Positions 53,192 to 62,902 are shown, numbered from the stretch's first letter. The stretch is DNA of 64,000 nucleotides from Rhodanobacter humi (GCF_041107455.1 NZ_JBGBPY010000001.1:2976001-3040000), one strand, 5' to 3'. A program made the numbers and translations. The notes: a model not told the origin generated them from the sequence alone.

Positions 53192-54538
53192 ATGCGTGTG
53201 AAGCTGCTGCCCGTGCTGCTCCTGCTCGCCGTTGCCCCGTTCCCGGGGCACGGCGAGGACCTGATGGATGCCTACCGTCAGGCCGTCGCCAACGACCCGG
53301 TGCTGGCCACCGCCGACGCGCATCGCCTGCTGGTGGCCGAGGGCGTCCCGGTGGCCCGCGCCGCGTTGCTGCCGCAGTTGTCCGCGGGGCTGGAGATGGA
53401 CCAGATCCACAGCGGCGGCAGCACCCAGACCACGTCCGGCAACGGCAACATCGTGCAGACCGGCGGCGGTGGCCACGTGCGCGACCGCAGCCTCACCGGC
53501 AACCTCAGCCAGCCGATCATCGACCTGTCCGCCATCGCCAACCTGCGCGCGGCGCACGCCGCCCGCGACGCGCAGGAGCAGGTCTACCAGGCCGCGTTGC
53601 AGAACCTGTACGTGCGTGTGGCCAACGCGTACTTCAACGTGCTGGTGTCGCGGGACATGGTGGACATCAACCGCGCCTACGAGGACGCCTACAAACAGGA
53701 GTACGACCAGACCTCCTCGCGCTTCAAGAACGGCTTGTCGATGGCCGCGGACGTCAGCCAGTCCAAGGCGTTGTACCTGTTCATCAAGGCGCAGCGGATC
53801 AGTGCTGAAGATGCCCTCAAGGATGCGCGCCGCGCACTGCAGCAGATCACCGGCAAGCCGGTGGGCGAGTTGAAGAAGCTGCGCGACGACCTGCCCATGC
53901 AGGCGCCGCAGCCGGACAACGAGCAGGCCTGGGTGGACGCGGCACTGAAGACCAACCCCACCGTGCTCGCCGCGCGCTACGCCGTGACCAGCGACGAGCA
54001 CAAAGTGACGGCGGCACGCGCCGGCCACTTGCCCACGCTCACCGCGGGCGTGGGCTACAACAAGTTCGGCCAGTGGTCGAACACCATGCCGGGCACGGGC
54101 GCCTACGGGCCGGCCACTACCACGGTGGGCCTGACGCTCACCATCCCGCTGTTCAGCGGCGGGCTCACGCATGCGCAGGTGAAGCAGGCGCTGTACCAGC
54201 GCGATGCCGACCAGGGCGTGCTGGAAACCCAGCGCCGCCAAGCCGCGCGCGACGCCGCCAACTACTTCAACCTGGTGACGGACGGCATCGAGCAGGTGGA
54301 CAGCGCGCGCGATTCGGTCGAGGCCGCGCAGAAGACCGTGGCCTCGATGCGGGCGGGCTACACCATCGGCACGCAGTCGCTGACCAACGTGGTGTTCGCG
54401 ATCCAGTACCTCGCCAACATGCAGAGCGAATACACCGTGGTGCGCCACCAGTTCGTGCTCAACAAACTGCTGCTCAAGCAGGCCGCCGGGACGATCGACA
54501 TGCGCGACCTGGAAGCGGTCAACGGGTTGCTGCAATGA
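53192..54538 (+). CDS. TolC-family outer-membrane efflux protein
   Basis: 448 residues from the ATG giving MRVKLLPVLLLLAVAPFPGHGEDLMDAYRQAVANDP; the upstream open frame overlaps the ATPase gene. The signal peptide is about 1-21. The two TolC repeats are recognisable, each with a helical hairpin and a strand segment (YFNVLVSRDMVDINRAYEDAYKQEYDQ; GLTLTIPLFSGGLTHAQVKQA). It lacks a lipobox Cys, so it is not lipidated like OprM. It provides the exit duct for the pump. Confidence 0.93.
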   Translation: MRVKLLPVLLLLAVAPFPGHGEDLMDAYRQAVANDPVLATADAHRLLVAEGVPVARAALLPQLSAGLEMDQIHSGGSTQTTSGNGNIVQTGGGGHVRDRSLTGNLSQPIIDLSAIANLRAAHAARDAQEQVYQAALQNLYVRVANAYFNVLVSRDMVDINRAYEDAYKQEYDQTSSRFKNGLSMAADVSQSKALYLFIKAQRISAEDALKDARRALQQITGKPVGELKKLRDDLPMQAPQPDNEQAWVDAALKTNPTVLAARYAVTSDEHKVTAARAGHLPTLTAGVGYNKFGQWSNTMPGTGAYGPATTTVGLTLTIPLFSGGLTHAQVKQALYQRDADQGVLETQRRQAARDAANYFNLVTDGIEQVDSARDSVEAAQKTVASMRAGYTIGTQSLTNVVFAIQYLANMQSEYTVVRHQFVLNKLLLKQAAGTIDMRDLEAVNGLLQ

Positions 54539-54568
54539 GCGACGCACGCACCAGGTCCGGTTCTTTTT

Positions 54569-54680
54569 CCCCTCTCCCTCCGGGAGAGGGTGCCCATGGG
54601 GCGGGAGAGGGTGCGGGCGGAGCGTGGCGCCTCACTTCGACCGAACCCTCTCCCCAACCCCTCTCCCACAGGGAGAAGGG
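54569..54680. repeat. Inverted-repeat block before permease A1
   Basis: CCCTCTCCCTCCGGGAGAGGG, then GGGCGGGAGAGGGTGCGGGCGGAGCG and CCGAACCCTCTCCCCAACCCCTCTCCCACAGGGAGAAGGG. It lies directly upstream of the first permease gene. Confidence 0.85.
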
Positions 54681-54702
54681 CTTGAATGCGGAGAGCTGAA
54701 CG

Positions 54703-56013
54703 ATGTTCGCCTACTACTTCCAGCTCGGCCTGCGCAGCCTGCGCCGCAATCCTGTCCTCACCTTGTTGATGGTGATGGCGATCGGCTTCGGCGTGGCCGC
54801 ATCGATGATCACTTACTCCGTGTTCCGCGCGGTGTCGGGCAACCCGATACCCGACAAGTCGGCGCAGCTGTTCATTCCGCAGATCGACGGCTGGGGCCCG
54901 CAGCAGAACCTCAAGGGCGAGCCGGCGGAAGCGGTGAGTTACATCGACGCGATGGCGCTGCTGCGGGCACATGAGGCAAAGCGCAAGACGATGCTGTACC
55001 AGGTGCTGATGTCGGTGATGCCGGGCGGCGACCGCGAACTGCCCATCGCCGTCAACGGCTATGCCGTGGGCAGCGACTTCTTCGCCATGTTCGAGGTGCC
55101 GTTCCGCTATGGCGGCAGGTGGAGTGAGCAGGACGATGCGGCGCGCGCCGCCGACGTGGTCATCAGCGGCGAGCTCAACCAGAAGGTGTTCGGTGGCGCG
55201 AACAGCGTGGGTCGCACGATCGACCTTGGCGGCCACGACTACCGCGTGGTGGGCGTCACCAGTCACTGGAACCCGCGCCCGCGTTTCTACGACCTGTTCA
55301 GCACTGACGGTTTCGCCGATGAACCGGACATCTACCTGCCGTTCACCCGCGCGATGGACCTGAAGATGTATCCCAGCGGTCGCAACAGCTGCCGTGGCCA
55401 GCTCAGCTTCACCAACTGGACGGATTACACCCAGAGCAATTGCGTGTGGATCACGCCCTGGGTGGAACTGGACACCCCGGCCGAAGTCGCGAGCTATCGC
55501 AGTTTCCTCACCAACTATGCCATCGACCAGCAGCACGCCGGCCGCTTCAACTGGGCGCCCAACGTGCGCCTGCGCGACGTGGTGCAGTGGCTGGACCACG
55601 AGCATGTGGTGCCGCCCGAGAGCCGCATCTCGCTGGTGGTGGCGCTGGGCTTCTTCCTGATCTGCCTGGTCAACACCATCGGCCTGCTGCTTGCCAAGTT
55701 CATGCGCCGCGCCGGCGAGATCGGCGTGCGCCGCGCGCTGGGCGCCACGCGCAGGGAGATCTACGCCCAATACCTGATCGAGGCGGCCACGGTGGGCCTG
55801 GTCGGCGGCGTGCTGGGTCTGCTGCTCACCGCGCTGGGCGTGTCCGGGGTGGGCATGCTGTTTCCGCCGCAGATCGCGCAGCTGGCGGAGCTCGATGTCT
55901 CCCTGGTGGGGCTTACCCTGGTCGTGGCCATCGTCGCCACCGTGCTGGCGGCGTTCTACCCGGCGTGGCGCGCGGCGCACGTGCAGCCGGCCTGGCAGTT
56001 GAAGTCGAGCTGA
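54703..56013 (+). CDS. FtsX/MacB-like permease, type A (pair 1)
   Basis: 436 residues. A first span (about 16-42) is followed by a periplasmic MacB-type domain to about residue 300, then three spans carrying the FtsX domain. The cytoplasmic coupling motif GEIGVRRALGATRREI sits after the second span, and the end is QPAWQLKSS. Cys230 and Cys247 in the periplasmic part recur in all type A copies. It opens MFAYYFQLGLRSLRRNP. The type B partner follows 10 bases later. It has no ATPase of its own. Confidence 0.92.
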   Translation: MFAYYFQLGLRSLRRNPVLTLLMVMAIGFGVAASMITYSVFRAVSGNPIPDKSAQLFIPQIDGWGPQQNLKGEPAEAVSYIDAMALLRAHEAKRKTMLYQVLMSVMPGGDRELPIAVNGYAVGSDFFAMFEVPFRYGGRWSEQDDAARAADVVISGELNQKVFGGANSVGRTIDLGGHDYRVVGVTSHWNPRPRFYDLFSTDGFADEPDIYLPFTRAMDLKMYPSGRNSCRGQLSFTNWTDYTQSNCVWITPWVELDTPAEVASYRSFLTNYAIDQQHAGRFNWAPNVRLRDVVQWLDHEHVVPPESRISLVVALGFFLICLVNTIGLLLAKFMRRAGEIGVRRALGATRREIYAQYLIEAATVGLVGGVLGLLLTALGVSGVGMLFPPQIAQLAELDVSLVGLTLVVAIVATVLAAFYPAWRAAHVQPAWQLKSS

Positions 56014-56023
56014 GGAGAGGACG

Positions 56024-57262
56024 ATGAGCATCCAGATCCGCCCCATCCTCACCGCGCTGCGCCGTCACAAGGCGGGCACCGTGCTGATCACGTTGCAGAT
56101 CGCGCTGACCCTGGCCATCGTGTGCAACGCGCTGTTCATCATCCACGCGCGACTGGCCAGCCTGTCCGAGGTCAGCGGCGTGGACGAATCCAGCGTCTTC
56201 GTCATCAAGAACCAGTGGGCGACCGAATGGCCGACGGCGCAGGTCGACGCGCAGGTGCAGGCCGACCTGCTCGCGCTGCGGCAGTTGCCCGCCGTGCGTG
56301 ACGCCTCGCCGGCCAACGGTTATCCATTGCAGGGAGGCGGTTGGGACAACTTCGTCACGTTGACCCCCGAACAGACTCAGCCGACCACCGATTCCGCGGT
56401 GTACACCGGCGACGAGCATTTCATCGACACGCTGGGGGTGAAGCTGGTCGCGGGACGCAACTTCCGCCCCGACGATGTGATGGTGATGGGCACCCAGCAG
56501 GCGGTCACCCCACCGACGGTGATCGTGAGCAAGGCGCTGGCCGATCGGCTGTTCCCCGGTGGCGACGCATTGGGCAAGAGCTTCTACGCGATGGGCGCCA
56601 CGCCCAGCACCATCATCGGCATCGTCGATCCGCTGCATCGCCAGGGCGTGAGTCAGTGGAACAAGGCTTATGCCGGGCAGTCGCTGATCTGGCCGATACG
56701 GTCGGCCGATTCGCGCGGCCTCTACTACATCGTGCGTGCCAAGCCCGGCCAGCTCGCCGCCGCGATGCGCGAGGCGCCGAAGGCGCTGTACGCGCAGAGC
56801 CGCCTGCGCATCATCGATGCAAAGGACGGCATCCAGGACTACGCCACGATCCGCCACAAGGTGTACGACGGCGATCGCGGCATGGCGATCCTGATGGGCA
56901 TCATCTGTGTGGTGCTGCTGGCGATCACCGCCGCGGGCATCGTGGGCCTCACCAGCTTCTGGGTCGGTCAGCGCCGCAAGCAGATCGGCGTGCGCCGGGC
57001 GCTGGGTGCCAAGCAGCGCGACATCCTCGCCTACTTCCTTACCGAGAACTTCCTGATCAGTGCGGCGGGCGTGACGCTGGGCATCGTGCTGGCGTTCGCC
57101 TTCAACCTGTGGACGGTGACCCGTTTCGCGCTGGATCGCATGTCGCTGGCCTACGTGGGCGTCGGCGTGATCGTGCTGCTGCTGCTGGGACAAGCCGCGG
57201 TGCTGGCGCCGGCGCTGCGCGCCTCGCGCGTGTCGCCGGTGGAGGCCACGCGCAGCGTGTGA
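56024..57262 (+). CDS. FtsX/MacB-like permease, type B (pair 1)
   Basis: 412 residues with the same four-span plan but a different signature: MSIQIRPILTALRRHKAGTVLITLQIALTLAIVCNALF at the N terminus, TAAGIVGLTSFWVGQRRKQIGVRRALGAKQRDIL around the coupling helix, and SPVEATRSV at the end. It lacks the periplasmic Cys pair of type A. AGGAG is close upstream. It probably forms a heterodimer with the preceding type A protein. Confidence 0.92.
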   Translation: MSIQIRPILTALRRHKAGTVLITLQIALTLAIVCNALFIIHARLASLSEVSGVDESSVFVIKNQWATEWPTAQVDAQVQADLLALRQLPAVRDASPANGYPLQGGGWDNFVTLTPEQTQPTTDSAVYTGDEHFIDTLGVKLVAGRNFRPDDVMVMGTQQAVTPPTVIVSKALADRLFPGGDALGKSFYAMGATPSTIIGIVDPLHRQGVSQWNKAYAGQSLIWPIRSADSRGLYYIVRAKPGQLAAAMREAPKALYAQSRLRIIDAKDGIQDYATIRHKVYDGDRGMAILMGIICVVLLAITAAGIVGLTSFWVGQRRKQIGVRRALGAKQRDILAYFLTENFLISAAGVTLGIVLAFAFNLWTVTRFALDRMSLAYVGVGVIVLLLLGQAAVLAPALRASRVSPVEATRSV

Positions 57263-57271
57263 CTGCTTTGC

Positions 57272-57412
57272 TCCCCTCTCCCACTTGTGGGAGAGGGGCC
57301 GGGGGAGAGGGCGGGATTTGCAACAACGCCCGAGCACCCTCTCCCCCAACCCCTCTCCCGCAATGCGGAGAGGGGAGCGGCGATTGGCCTCTCCCGCCGG
57401 GAGAGGCGCTCA
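57272..57412. repeat. Inverted-repeat block before permease A2
   Basis: CCCCTCTCCCACTTGTGGGAGAGGGG, GGGGGAGAGGGCGGG, then CCCTCTCCCCCAACCCCTCTCCCGCAATGCGGAGAGGGG and CCTCTCCCGCCGGGAGAGG. Three hairpins are in tandem. Confidence 0.85.
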
Positions 57413-57430
57413 AACAACGGAGAGAACGAA

Positions 57431-58747
57431 ATGTTCGCCTACTACCTCGACCTCGCATTGCGCAGCCTGAAACGCAGCCCCGGCCTCACCGCCTTGATGG
57501 TGCTGGCGATCGGCTTCGGCGTGGCCGCCTCGATGACCTCGTGGTCGGTGTTCCGCGCCGTGTCGGGCGACCCGATCCCGTGGAAATCCGCACAGCTGTT
57601 CGTGCCGCAGGTCGACAACTGGGGGCCGAACGGCCGCGATCCCGACGGCGATCCGCCGAACGCGATGGACTACACCGACGCGACGGCGCTGATGCGCGAC
57701 CACCGCGCCAAACTGCAGTCGGCGATGTACCAGATCTCGCCCTCGGTCGTACCCGCGGAGGCCACCAAGCATCCGATCAACGTCAGCGGCCATGCGGTGT
57801 ACGGCGAGTTCTTCCCGATGCTGGACGTGCCGTTCCTGTACGGCAGCGGCTGGAGCGCCAGCGACGACGCCAACCGGGCGCAGGTGGTGGTGATCAGCAG
57901 CAAGCTCAACCAGAAGCTGTTCGGCGGCACCAGCAGCCTGGGCAAGAGCGTCAACATCGAGGGCCACGATTACCGCGTGGTGGGCGTGCTGAACGACTGG
58001 AACCCGCAGCCGCGCTTCTACGACGTGGTCAATTCGGGCGGCTTCAACAGCCAGACCGACGATGTGTTCCTGCCGTTCCTGACCGCCATCCAGGCGAACA
58101 TGCAGAACGATGGCAACACCAACTGCAATGCGGTGCCCAAGGAATCCGGCTTCGTCGGCCTGCAGCACTCCGAGTGCGTGTGGATCGCCTACATGGCCGA
58201 GCTGGACGACGCCTCGGCGGTGTCGGCCTACCGCAACTACCTGCAGGGTTACGCCCGCGAGCAGCAGCAGAACGGGCGCTTCGGCTGGGCGCCGAACAAC
58301 CGCCTGCGCAACCTGCCGGCGTGGCTGGACAACCAGCATGTGGTGCCCAGCGACACCAAGGTCTCGCTGCTGGTGGCGCTGGGCCTGCTGCTGGTGTGCC
58401 TGGTCAACACCATCGGCCTGCTGCTGGCGAAGTTCCTGCGTCGCAGCGCCGAGATCGGCGTGCGCCGCGCGCTGGGCGCGCCGCGCATGGCGATCTACGC
58501 GCAGTTCCTCACCGAGGCCGGCATCGTCGGCGCGGCCGGCGGCGTGCTCGGCCTGCTGCTCACCTGCGCCGGCGTGGCCAGCGTGGGCTGGGTGATGCCC
58601 AAGGACATCGCCGCCCTCGCACGGCTGGACGTCTCGCTGCTGGTGCTGACCCTGCTGGTGGCGGTGATCGCCACCATGCTGGCGGGCCTGTATCCCACCT
58701 ACCGTGCCTCGCGGGTGCAACCCGCGTGGCAGCTCAAATCGAACTGA
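57431..58747 (+). CDS. FtsX/MacB-like permease, type A (pair 2)
   Basis: 438 residues from the ATG giving MFAYYLDLALRSLKRSPGLTALMVLAIGFGVAASM; upstream in-frame sequence is the repeat block. It is very close to pair-1 type A (for example VSGDPIPWKSAQLFVPQVDNWGP, NQKLFGGTSSLGK, AEIGVRRALGAPRMAIYAQFL, QPAWQLKSN). The periplasmic Cys pair is in TNCNAV and SECVW. Unlike the other pairs, it is separated from its B partner by 205 bases containing a distinct repeat. Confidence 0.92.
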   Translation: MFAYYLDLALRSLKRSPGLTALMVLAIGFGVAASMTSWSVFRAVSGDPIPWKSAQLFVPQVDNWGPNGRDPDGDPPNAMDYTDATALMRDHRAKLQSAMYQISPSVVPAEATKHPINVSGHAVYGEFFPMLDVPFLYGSGWSASDDANRAQVVVISSKLNQKLFGGTSSLGKSVNIEGHDYRVVGVLNDWNPQPRFYDVVNSGGFNSQTDDVFLPFLTAIQANMQNDGNTNCNAVPKESGFVGLQHSECVWIAYMAELDDASAVSAYRNYLQGYAREQQQNGRFGWAPNNRLRNLPAWLDNQHVVPSDTKVSLLVALGLLLVCLVNTIGLLLAKFLRRSAEIGVRRALGAPRMAIYAQFLTEAGIVGAAGGVLGLLLTCAGVASVGWVMPKDIAALARLDVSLLVLTLLVAVIATMLAGLYPTYRASRVQPAWQLKSN

Positions 58748-58795
58748 GGCCAATCATGTCGTCCTCCGTCGCGCATTCCGTGCCATACAACTTCC

Positions 58796-58902
58796 CCGTT
58801 CGCCCTGAGCGTAGGCGCGCAGCGCCGAAGTCGAAGGGCATTGCATACCAGCCGATGGCCCCACGCCCTTCGACTTCGCTTCGCTACGCTCAGGGCGAAC
58901 GG
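58796..58902. repeat. 107-base inverted-repeat element between pair-2 permeases
   Basis: The outer arms CCGTTCGCCCTGAGCGTAG (58796-58814) and CTACGCTCAGGGCGAACGG (58884-58902) are perfect 19-base complements. Inner arms CGAAGTCGAAGGGC (58826-58839) and GCCCTTCGACTTCG (58865-58878) are also perfect. It is unrelated to the CCTCTCCC family and looks like a small mobile or palindromic element. Confidence 0.9.
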
Positions 58903-58952
58903 TCGGGGGCGGTGGAACGTTGTGTTGGCCATACCTTGTCGAGGAGCGCGCC

Positions 58953-60212
58953 ATGAAACTGCACCCCATGATCGCGGCATTGCGCAAGCACAAGGCGGGC
59001 GTGGTGCTGATCGCGCTGCAGATCGCGCTGACCCTGGCGATCGTCTGCAATGCCATCTTCATCATCGGCCAGCGCATCGACCGGGTGAACCGCCCCACCG
59101 GACTGGACGAGAGCAACCTGTTCCTGGTCACCCAGCAGTGGGTGGGCGCACCGAGCGCCGACACGCCCAACGGCGTGGCCAAGCTCGACGCGATGCAGAA
59201 GGAGGATCTCGCCGCGCTGCGCAACCTGCCCGGCGTGGCCTCGGTGACGCCGATCAACTCGCTGCCGCTGCTCAATTCGTCCTGGAACGGCGCGGTTTCG
59301 ACCAAGCCGGACCGGAAGTTCAGCGACAAGGGCGACAACGTGCGCACCACGTACTACTTCACCGACGAGCAGGTGATGTCGACGCTGGGCCTGAAGCTGG
59401 TGGCCGGCCGTGCGTTCAACGCCGGTGACGTGCAGCATCAGGGTTTCCGCGACAATCCCCCGCGACCGATCATCATGGTCACCAAGGCACTGGCGGACAA
59501 GCTGTTCCCGCAGGGCGACGCGGTGGGCAAGCCGATCTATGTCGACGGCAGCAGCTCGCCCAGCACCATCGTCGGCGTGGTGGCGCGCCTGCAGGTGCCT
59601 TCCACCGGCACCTGGGTCAACGGCTTCACCTGGAATGCCACCTTGGTGCCCACGCGGCTGAATGCGGGCTTCGCGCGTTACGCGGTGCGTACCAAGCCGG
59701 GCCAGCTGGAAGCGGCGATGAAGGCGGCGGCGCCCACGCTGTACAAGGTGAACCCGCTGCGCGTGCTCGACGACGACAGCGTCAAGTCGTTCGCCGACAT
59801 CCGCGCCGAGGCCTACCGCGCCGACGTGGGCATGGCGATCCTGATGGGCGTGATCTGCCTGGTCCTGCTCAGCGTCACCGCGGCGGGCATCGTGGGCCTC
59901 ACCAGCTTCTGGGTCGGCCAGCGCCACCGGCAGATCGGCGTGCGCCGCGCGCTGGGCGCGCGCAAGGTCGACATCCTGCACTACTTCCAGCTGGAGAACC
60001 TGCTGATCGCGGGCAGCGGCGCGGTGATCGGCATCGTCATGGCGATCGGTTTGAACCTGTGGTTGATGCGCCTCTACCAGATGGATCGCCTGCCGGTGGT
60101 CTACACCCTGATCGGCGTGGTGGCGGTGCTGGTGCTGGGCCAGTGCGCCGTGTTCGTGCCGGCCCGACGCGCCTCTAACGTGCCGCCGGTGACGGCCACG
60201 CGCGCGGCGTGA
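58953..60212 (+). CDS. FtsX/MacB-like permease, type B (pair 2)
   Basis: 419 residues from the ATG giving MKLHPMIAALRKHKAGVVLIALQIALTLAIVCNAIF, with GAGGAG upstream. The coupling region TAAGIVGLTSFWVGQRHRQIGVRRALGARKVDIL and the ending PPVTATRAA fit type B. The periplasmic domain differs from pair 1 much more than the membrane part does (NSSWNGAVSTKPDRKFSDKGDN and other blocks), consistent with a changed substrate surface. Confidence 0.92.
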   Translation: MKLHPMIAALRKHKAGVVLIALQIALTLAIVCNAIFIIGQRIDRVNRPTGLDESNLFLVTQQWVGAPSADTPNGVAKLDAMQKEDLAALRNLPGVASVTPINSLPLLNSSWNGAVSTKPDRKFSDKGDNVRTTYYFTDEQVMSTLGLKLVAGRAFNAGDVQHQGFRDNPPRPIIMVTKALADKLFPQGDAVGKPIYVDGSSSPSTIVGVVARLQVPSTGTWVNGFTWNATLVPTRLNAGFARYAVRTKPGQLEAAMKAAAPTLYKVNPLRVLDDDSVKSFADIRAEAYRADVGMAILMGVICLVLLSVTAAGIVGLTSFWVGQRHRQIGVRRALGARKVDILHYFQLENLLIAGSGAVIGIVMAIGLNLWLMRLYQMDRLPVVYTLIGVVAVLVLGQCAVFVPARRASNVPPVTATRAA

Positions 60213-60218
60213 CGCTTT

Positions 60219-60338
60219 TTCCCTCCCCCGCTTGCGTGGGAGGTGCCCGCATGGGCGGGAGGGGGCACGGGCGAAGCGCAGCGTCACGCGCTGGCCGAAC
60301 CCTCTCCCCCAACCCCTCTCCCGGCGGGAGAGGGGAGC
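60219..60338. repeat. Inverted-repeat block before permease A3
   Basis: CCCTCCCCCGCTTGCGTGGGAGG, GGGCGGGAGGGGGCACGGGCGAAGCG and GGCCGAACCCTCTCCCCCAACCCCTCTCCCGGCGGGAGAGGGG. It has the same order of parts as the block before A1. Confidence 0.85.
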
Positions 60339-60364
60339 AAGTCCTGGCCATTGGGAGATTGGGA

Positions 60365-61666
60365 ATGTTCGGCTACTACCTCGACCTCGCCCTGCGCAGC
60401 CTCAAGCGCAACCGCGTGCTCACCGTGCTGATGGTGCTGGCGATCGCGGTGGGCATCGGCGCCTGCATGACCACGCTGACGGTGGTGCATCTGCTTTCCG
60501 GCGATCCGCTGCCTGGCAAGAGCAGCGTGCTGTTTTTCCCGCAGGTGGACCCGGAGAATCCCATCATGGAGGGAGTCACCGAGCCGCGTCCGGCGATGGA
60601 TTACCGCTCGGCCATGGACCTGTGGAGCGCGCATCGCGCCGACCGCCAGGCGATCATTACCAGCAGCCCCGTGAAGGTGCGCCTGCCGAACAGCGGCCAG
60701 CCGCCGTTGATGCCGAGCATGCTTTCCACCTCGGCGGATTTCTTTCCGATGTTCGACGTGCCGTTCCAGTACGGCTCCGGCTGGAGCGCGGACGACGATT
60801 CGCACCACGCACGCGTGGTGGTGATCTCGGCAGACCTCAACCAGAAACTGTTTGGCGGCGCCAACAGCGTGGGCCGTATCCTGCGCGTGCGCGATGCCGA
60901 CATGCGCATCGTCGGCGTGCTGAAGCCATGGCGCCCCACGCCGCTGTTCTACGACCCGTGGAACCAGAACTTCAGCAAGTCGGAAGACGTCTTTGCCCCG
61001 TTCACCAGCAGCCTGGAAATCAACAAGGGCAACTTCCAGGCCTATACCTGCTGGCATGTGCCGCCATCCATGGGCGACCTGCAGAACGCCGATTGCATGT
61101 GGGTGTGGCTGTGGGTGGAGCTGGATAGCCCGGCCAAGGTGCGCGACTACGCGCGCTTCGTGAACGATTACGCGAACACGCAGAAGTCGCTGGGCCGCTT
61201 CGCCGTGGGCAGCGAGCATGCGCGGCTGCGCGACCTGATGACCTGGCTGACCTACCGCGGCCAGGTGCCGGGCGACGTGCGCTTGCAGGCGTGGCTGGCG
61301 TCGGCCTTCCTCGTCATCTGCCTGTTCAACGCGGTGGGCCTGCTGCTGGCGAAGTTCCTGCGTCGCAGCGGTGAGATCGGCGTGCGCCGCGCGCTGGGCG
61401 CCAGCCGCGGCGCGATCTTCGCGCAGTGCCTGGTCGAGGCCGGCCTGATTGGTCTGCTCGGCGGCTTCTTTGGCTGGCTGTTGACGCTGATCGGCTTGTG
61501 GCTGGTGCGGCAGCAGCCGGTGGACTACGCCCATCTCGCACACCTGGACACCGCCATGTTCCTCGTCACGTTCGTGCTGGCGGTCGGCACCAGCCTGCTC
61601 GCCGGGCTGGTACCTGCGCTGCGCGCGAGCCGCGTGGTCCCCGGCTGGCAACTCAAGGCGCTGTGA
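60365..61666 (+). CDS. FtsX/MacB-like permease, type A (pair 3)
   Basis: 433 residues from the ATG giving MFGYYLDLALRSLKRNRVLTVLMVLAIAVGIGACMTTLTVVHLLSGDPLPGKSS. The Cys pair is in AYTCWHV and NADCMWVW. The coupling motif is SGEIGVRRALGASRGAIFAQCL and the ending VVPGWQLKAL. It belongs, with A4, to a sub-branch (IGIGA, TLTVVHLLSGDPLPG) that differs from A1 and A2. The B partner follows 11 bases later. Confidence 0.92.
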   Translation: MFGYYLDLALRSLKRNRVLTVLMVLAIAVGIGACMTTLTVVHLLSGDPLPGKSSVLFFPQVDPENPIMEGVTEPRPAMDYRSAMDLWSAHRADRQAIITSSPVKVRLPNSGQPPLMPSMLSTSADFFPMFDVPFQYGSGWSADDDSHHARVVVISADLNQKLFGGANSVGRILRVRDADMRIVGVLKPWRPTPLFYDPWNQNFSKSEDVFAPFTSSLEINKGNFQAYTCWHVPPSMGDLQNADCMWVWLWVELDSPAKVRDYARFVNDYANTQKSLGRFAVGSEHARLRDLMTWLTYRGQVPGDVRLQAWLASAFLVICLFNAVGLLLAKFLRRSGEIGVRRALGASRGAIFAQCLVEAGLIGLLGGFFGWLLTLIGLWLVRQQPVDYAHLAHLDTAMFLVTFVLAVGTSLLAGLVPALRASRVVPGWQLKAL

Positions 61667-61677
61667 GGAGGCCGACC

Positions 61678-62895
61678 ATGCAGATCAAACCGATACTTGC
61701 GGCGCTGCGCCGCCATCGCCTGGCCACCTTGCTGATCGCGGTGGAAATCGCACTGGCCTGCGCCGTGTTGTGCAACGCCTGCTTCCTGGTGGCGCGGCGC
61801 TGGACGATGATCGAGATCAACAGCGGTGTCGACGAGAGTTCGCTGGCGGTACTGACGGTCAACGGCTTCGAACCGAACCAGGCCGCCGATGTAAACGCAC
61901 GAATGCTGGCTGGCCTGCAGGCCATTCCGGGTATGCAGTCGGCCACCCTCATCAGCGAGGTGCCGTTCGGGCCGCAAACCGGTGCAGCAGGCATTTCGCA
62001 TGACGCGGAAAGTTTCAAGAACCTGATCGGTGTGGTGGATTTCGTGCTGGCCGGGCCGGGCACGTACAAGGCGCTGGGTCTGAAGCTGATCGAAGGGCGG
62101 CTGCCTCAGCCCGATGACTACCGACCTGCCACCAGTTTCGCTCCCGAGGATGCGCAGGTACTGGTCACCCGCGCACTGGCGGAACACGCGTGGCCGGGCG
62201 AAAGCCCGCTGGGCAAGGATTTTTGGTGCGACAAGATGCACTTCCGCGTCATGGGCGTGGTGGACCATTTCGCCCGCGCGCAGCCCAGCCAATACAACAT
62301 GCAGCAGGGCGAGTGGACGGTGTTCACGCCGGTCGTGCCGGGCGGCTCGCTGGCCGGTACCTATCTGCTGCGGGCCACGCCGCAGGATGTGCAGCGCGCG
62401 CTGCAGGCAGCGCGTGCCGCCGTGCCGAAGATCGCCCCCGACGTGGTGCTGGACCAAGACAACAGCAAGACCCTGGGTGACCTGCGCGCGAGCTACTTCA
62501 AGACCGACCGCATCATGATCGGCCTGCTGCTCGGCGTGGTGGTCCTCATGCTCGGCGTCACCGCGCTGGGCATCGTCGGCCTTACCAGCTTCTGGGTGGC
62601 GCAGCGGCGCAAGCAGATCGGCATCCGCCGTGCGATCGGCGCGACGCGGGGCGACATCCTGCGCTACTTCCAGACCGAGAACTTCCTGATTGTCACGTTC
62701 GGCATCGCGCTCGGCATGCTGCTGGCCTTCGTGCTCAACGCGGTACTGATGAAGTTCTACGAGCTGCCGCATTTGCCTTTGTATTACCTGCCGCTGGGCG
62801 CGCTGGCGCTGTGGGGGTTGGGCCAGCTCGCCGTGCTTGGCCCCGCGCTGCGCGCCGCGGCGGTACCGCCGGTGGTGGCGACGCGGAGCGTGTGA
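61678..62895 (+). CDS. FtsX/MacB-like permease, type B (pair 3)
   Basis: 405 residues, the most diverged type B copy: MQIKPILAALRRHRLATLLIAVEIALACAVLCNACF at the start, ALGIVGLTSFWVAQRRKQIGIRRAIGATRGDIL in the coupling region and PPVVATRSV at the end. An unpaired extra Cys occurs in the periplasmic part (KDFWCDKMHF). TGAGGAGG lies eight bases before the ATG. Confidence 0.92.
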   Translation: MQIKPILAALRRHRLATLLIAVEIALACAVLCNACFLVARRWTMIEINSGVDESSLAVLTVNGFEPNQAADVNARMLAGLQAIPGMQSATLISEVPFGPQTGAAGISHDAESFKNLIGVVDFVLAGPGTYKALGLKLIEGRLPQPDDYRPATSFAPEDAQVLVTRALAEHAWPGESPLGKDFWCDKMHFRVMGVVDHFARAQPSQYNMQQGEWTVFTPVVPGGSLAGTYLLRATPQDVQRALQAARAAVPKIAPDVVLDQDNSKTLGDLRASYFKTDRIMIGLLLGVVVLMLGVTALGIVGLTSFWVAQRRKQIGIRRAIGATRGDILRYFQTENFLIVTFGIALGMLLAFVLNAVLMKFYELPHLPLYYLPLGALALWGLGQLAVLGPALRAAAVPPVVATRSV

Positions 62896-62902
62896 GGTGC
62901 TT

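Noticed and set aside
56341-58956. 871-codon plus-strand open frame over the first three permeases
   Set aside because: It runs out of frame through two clear permease genes and a repeat block; no SD and no recognisable domain.
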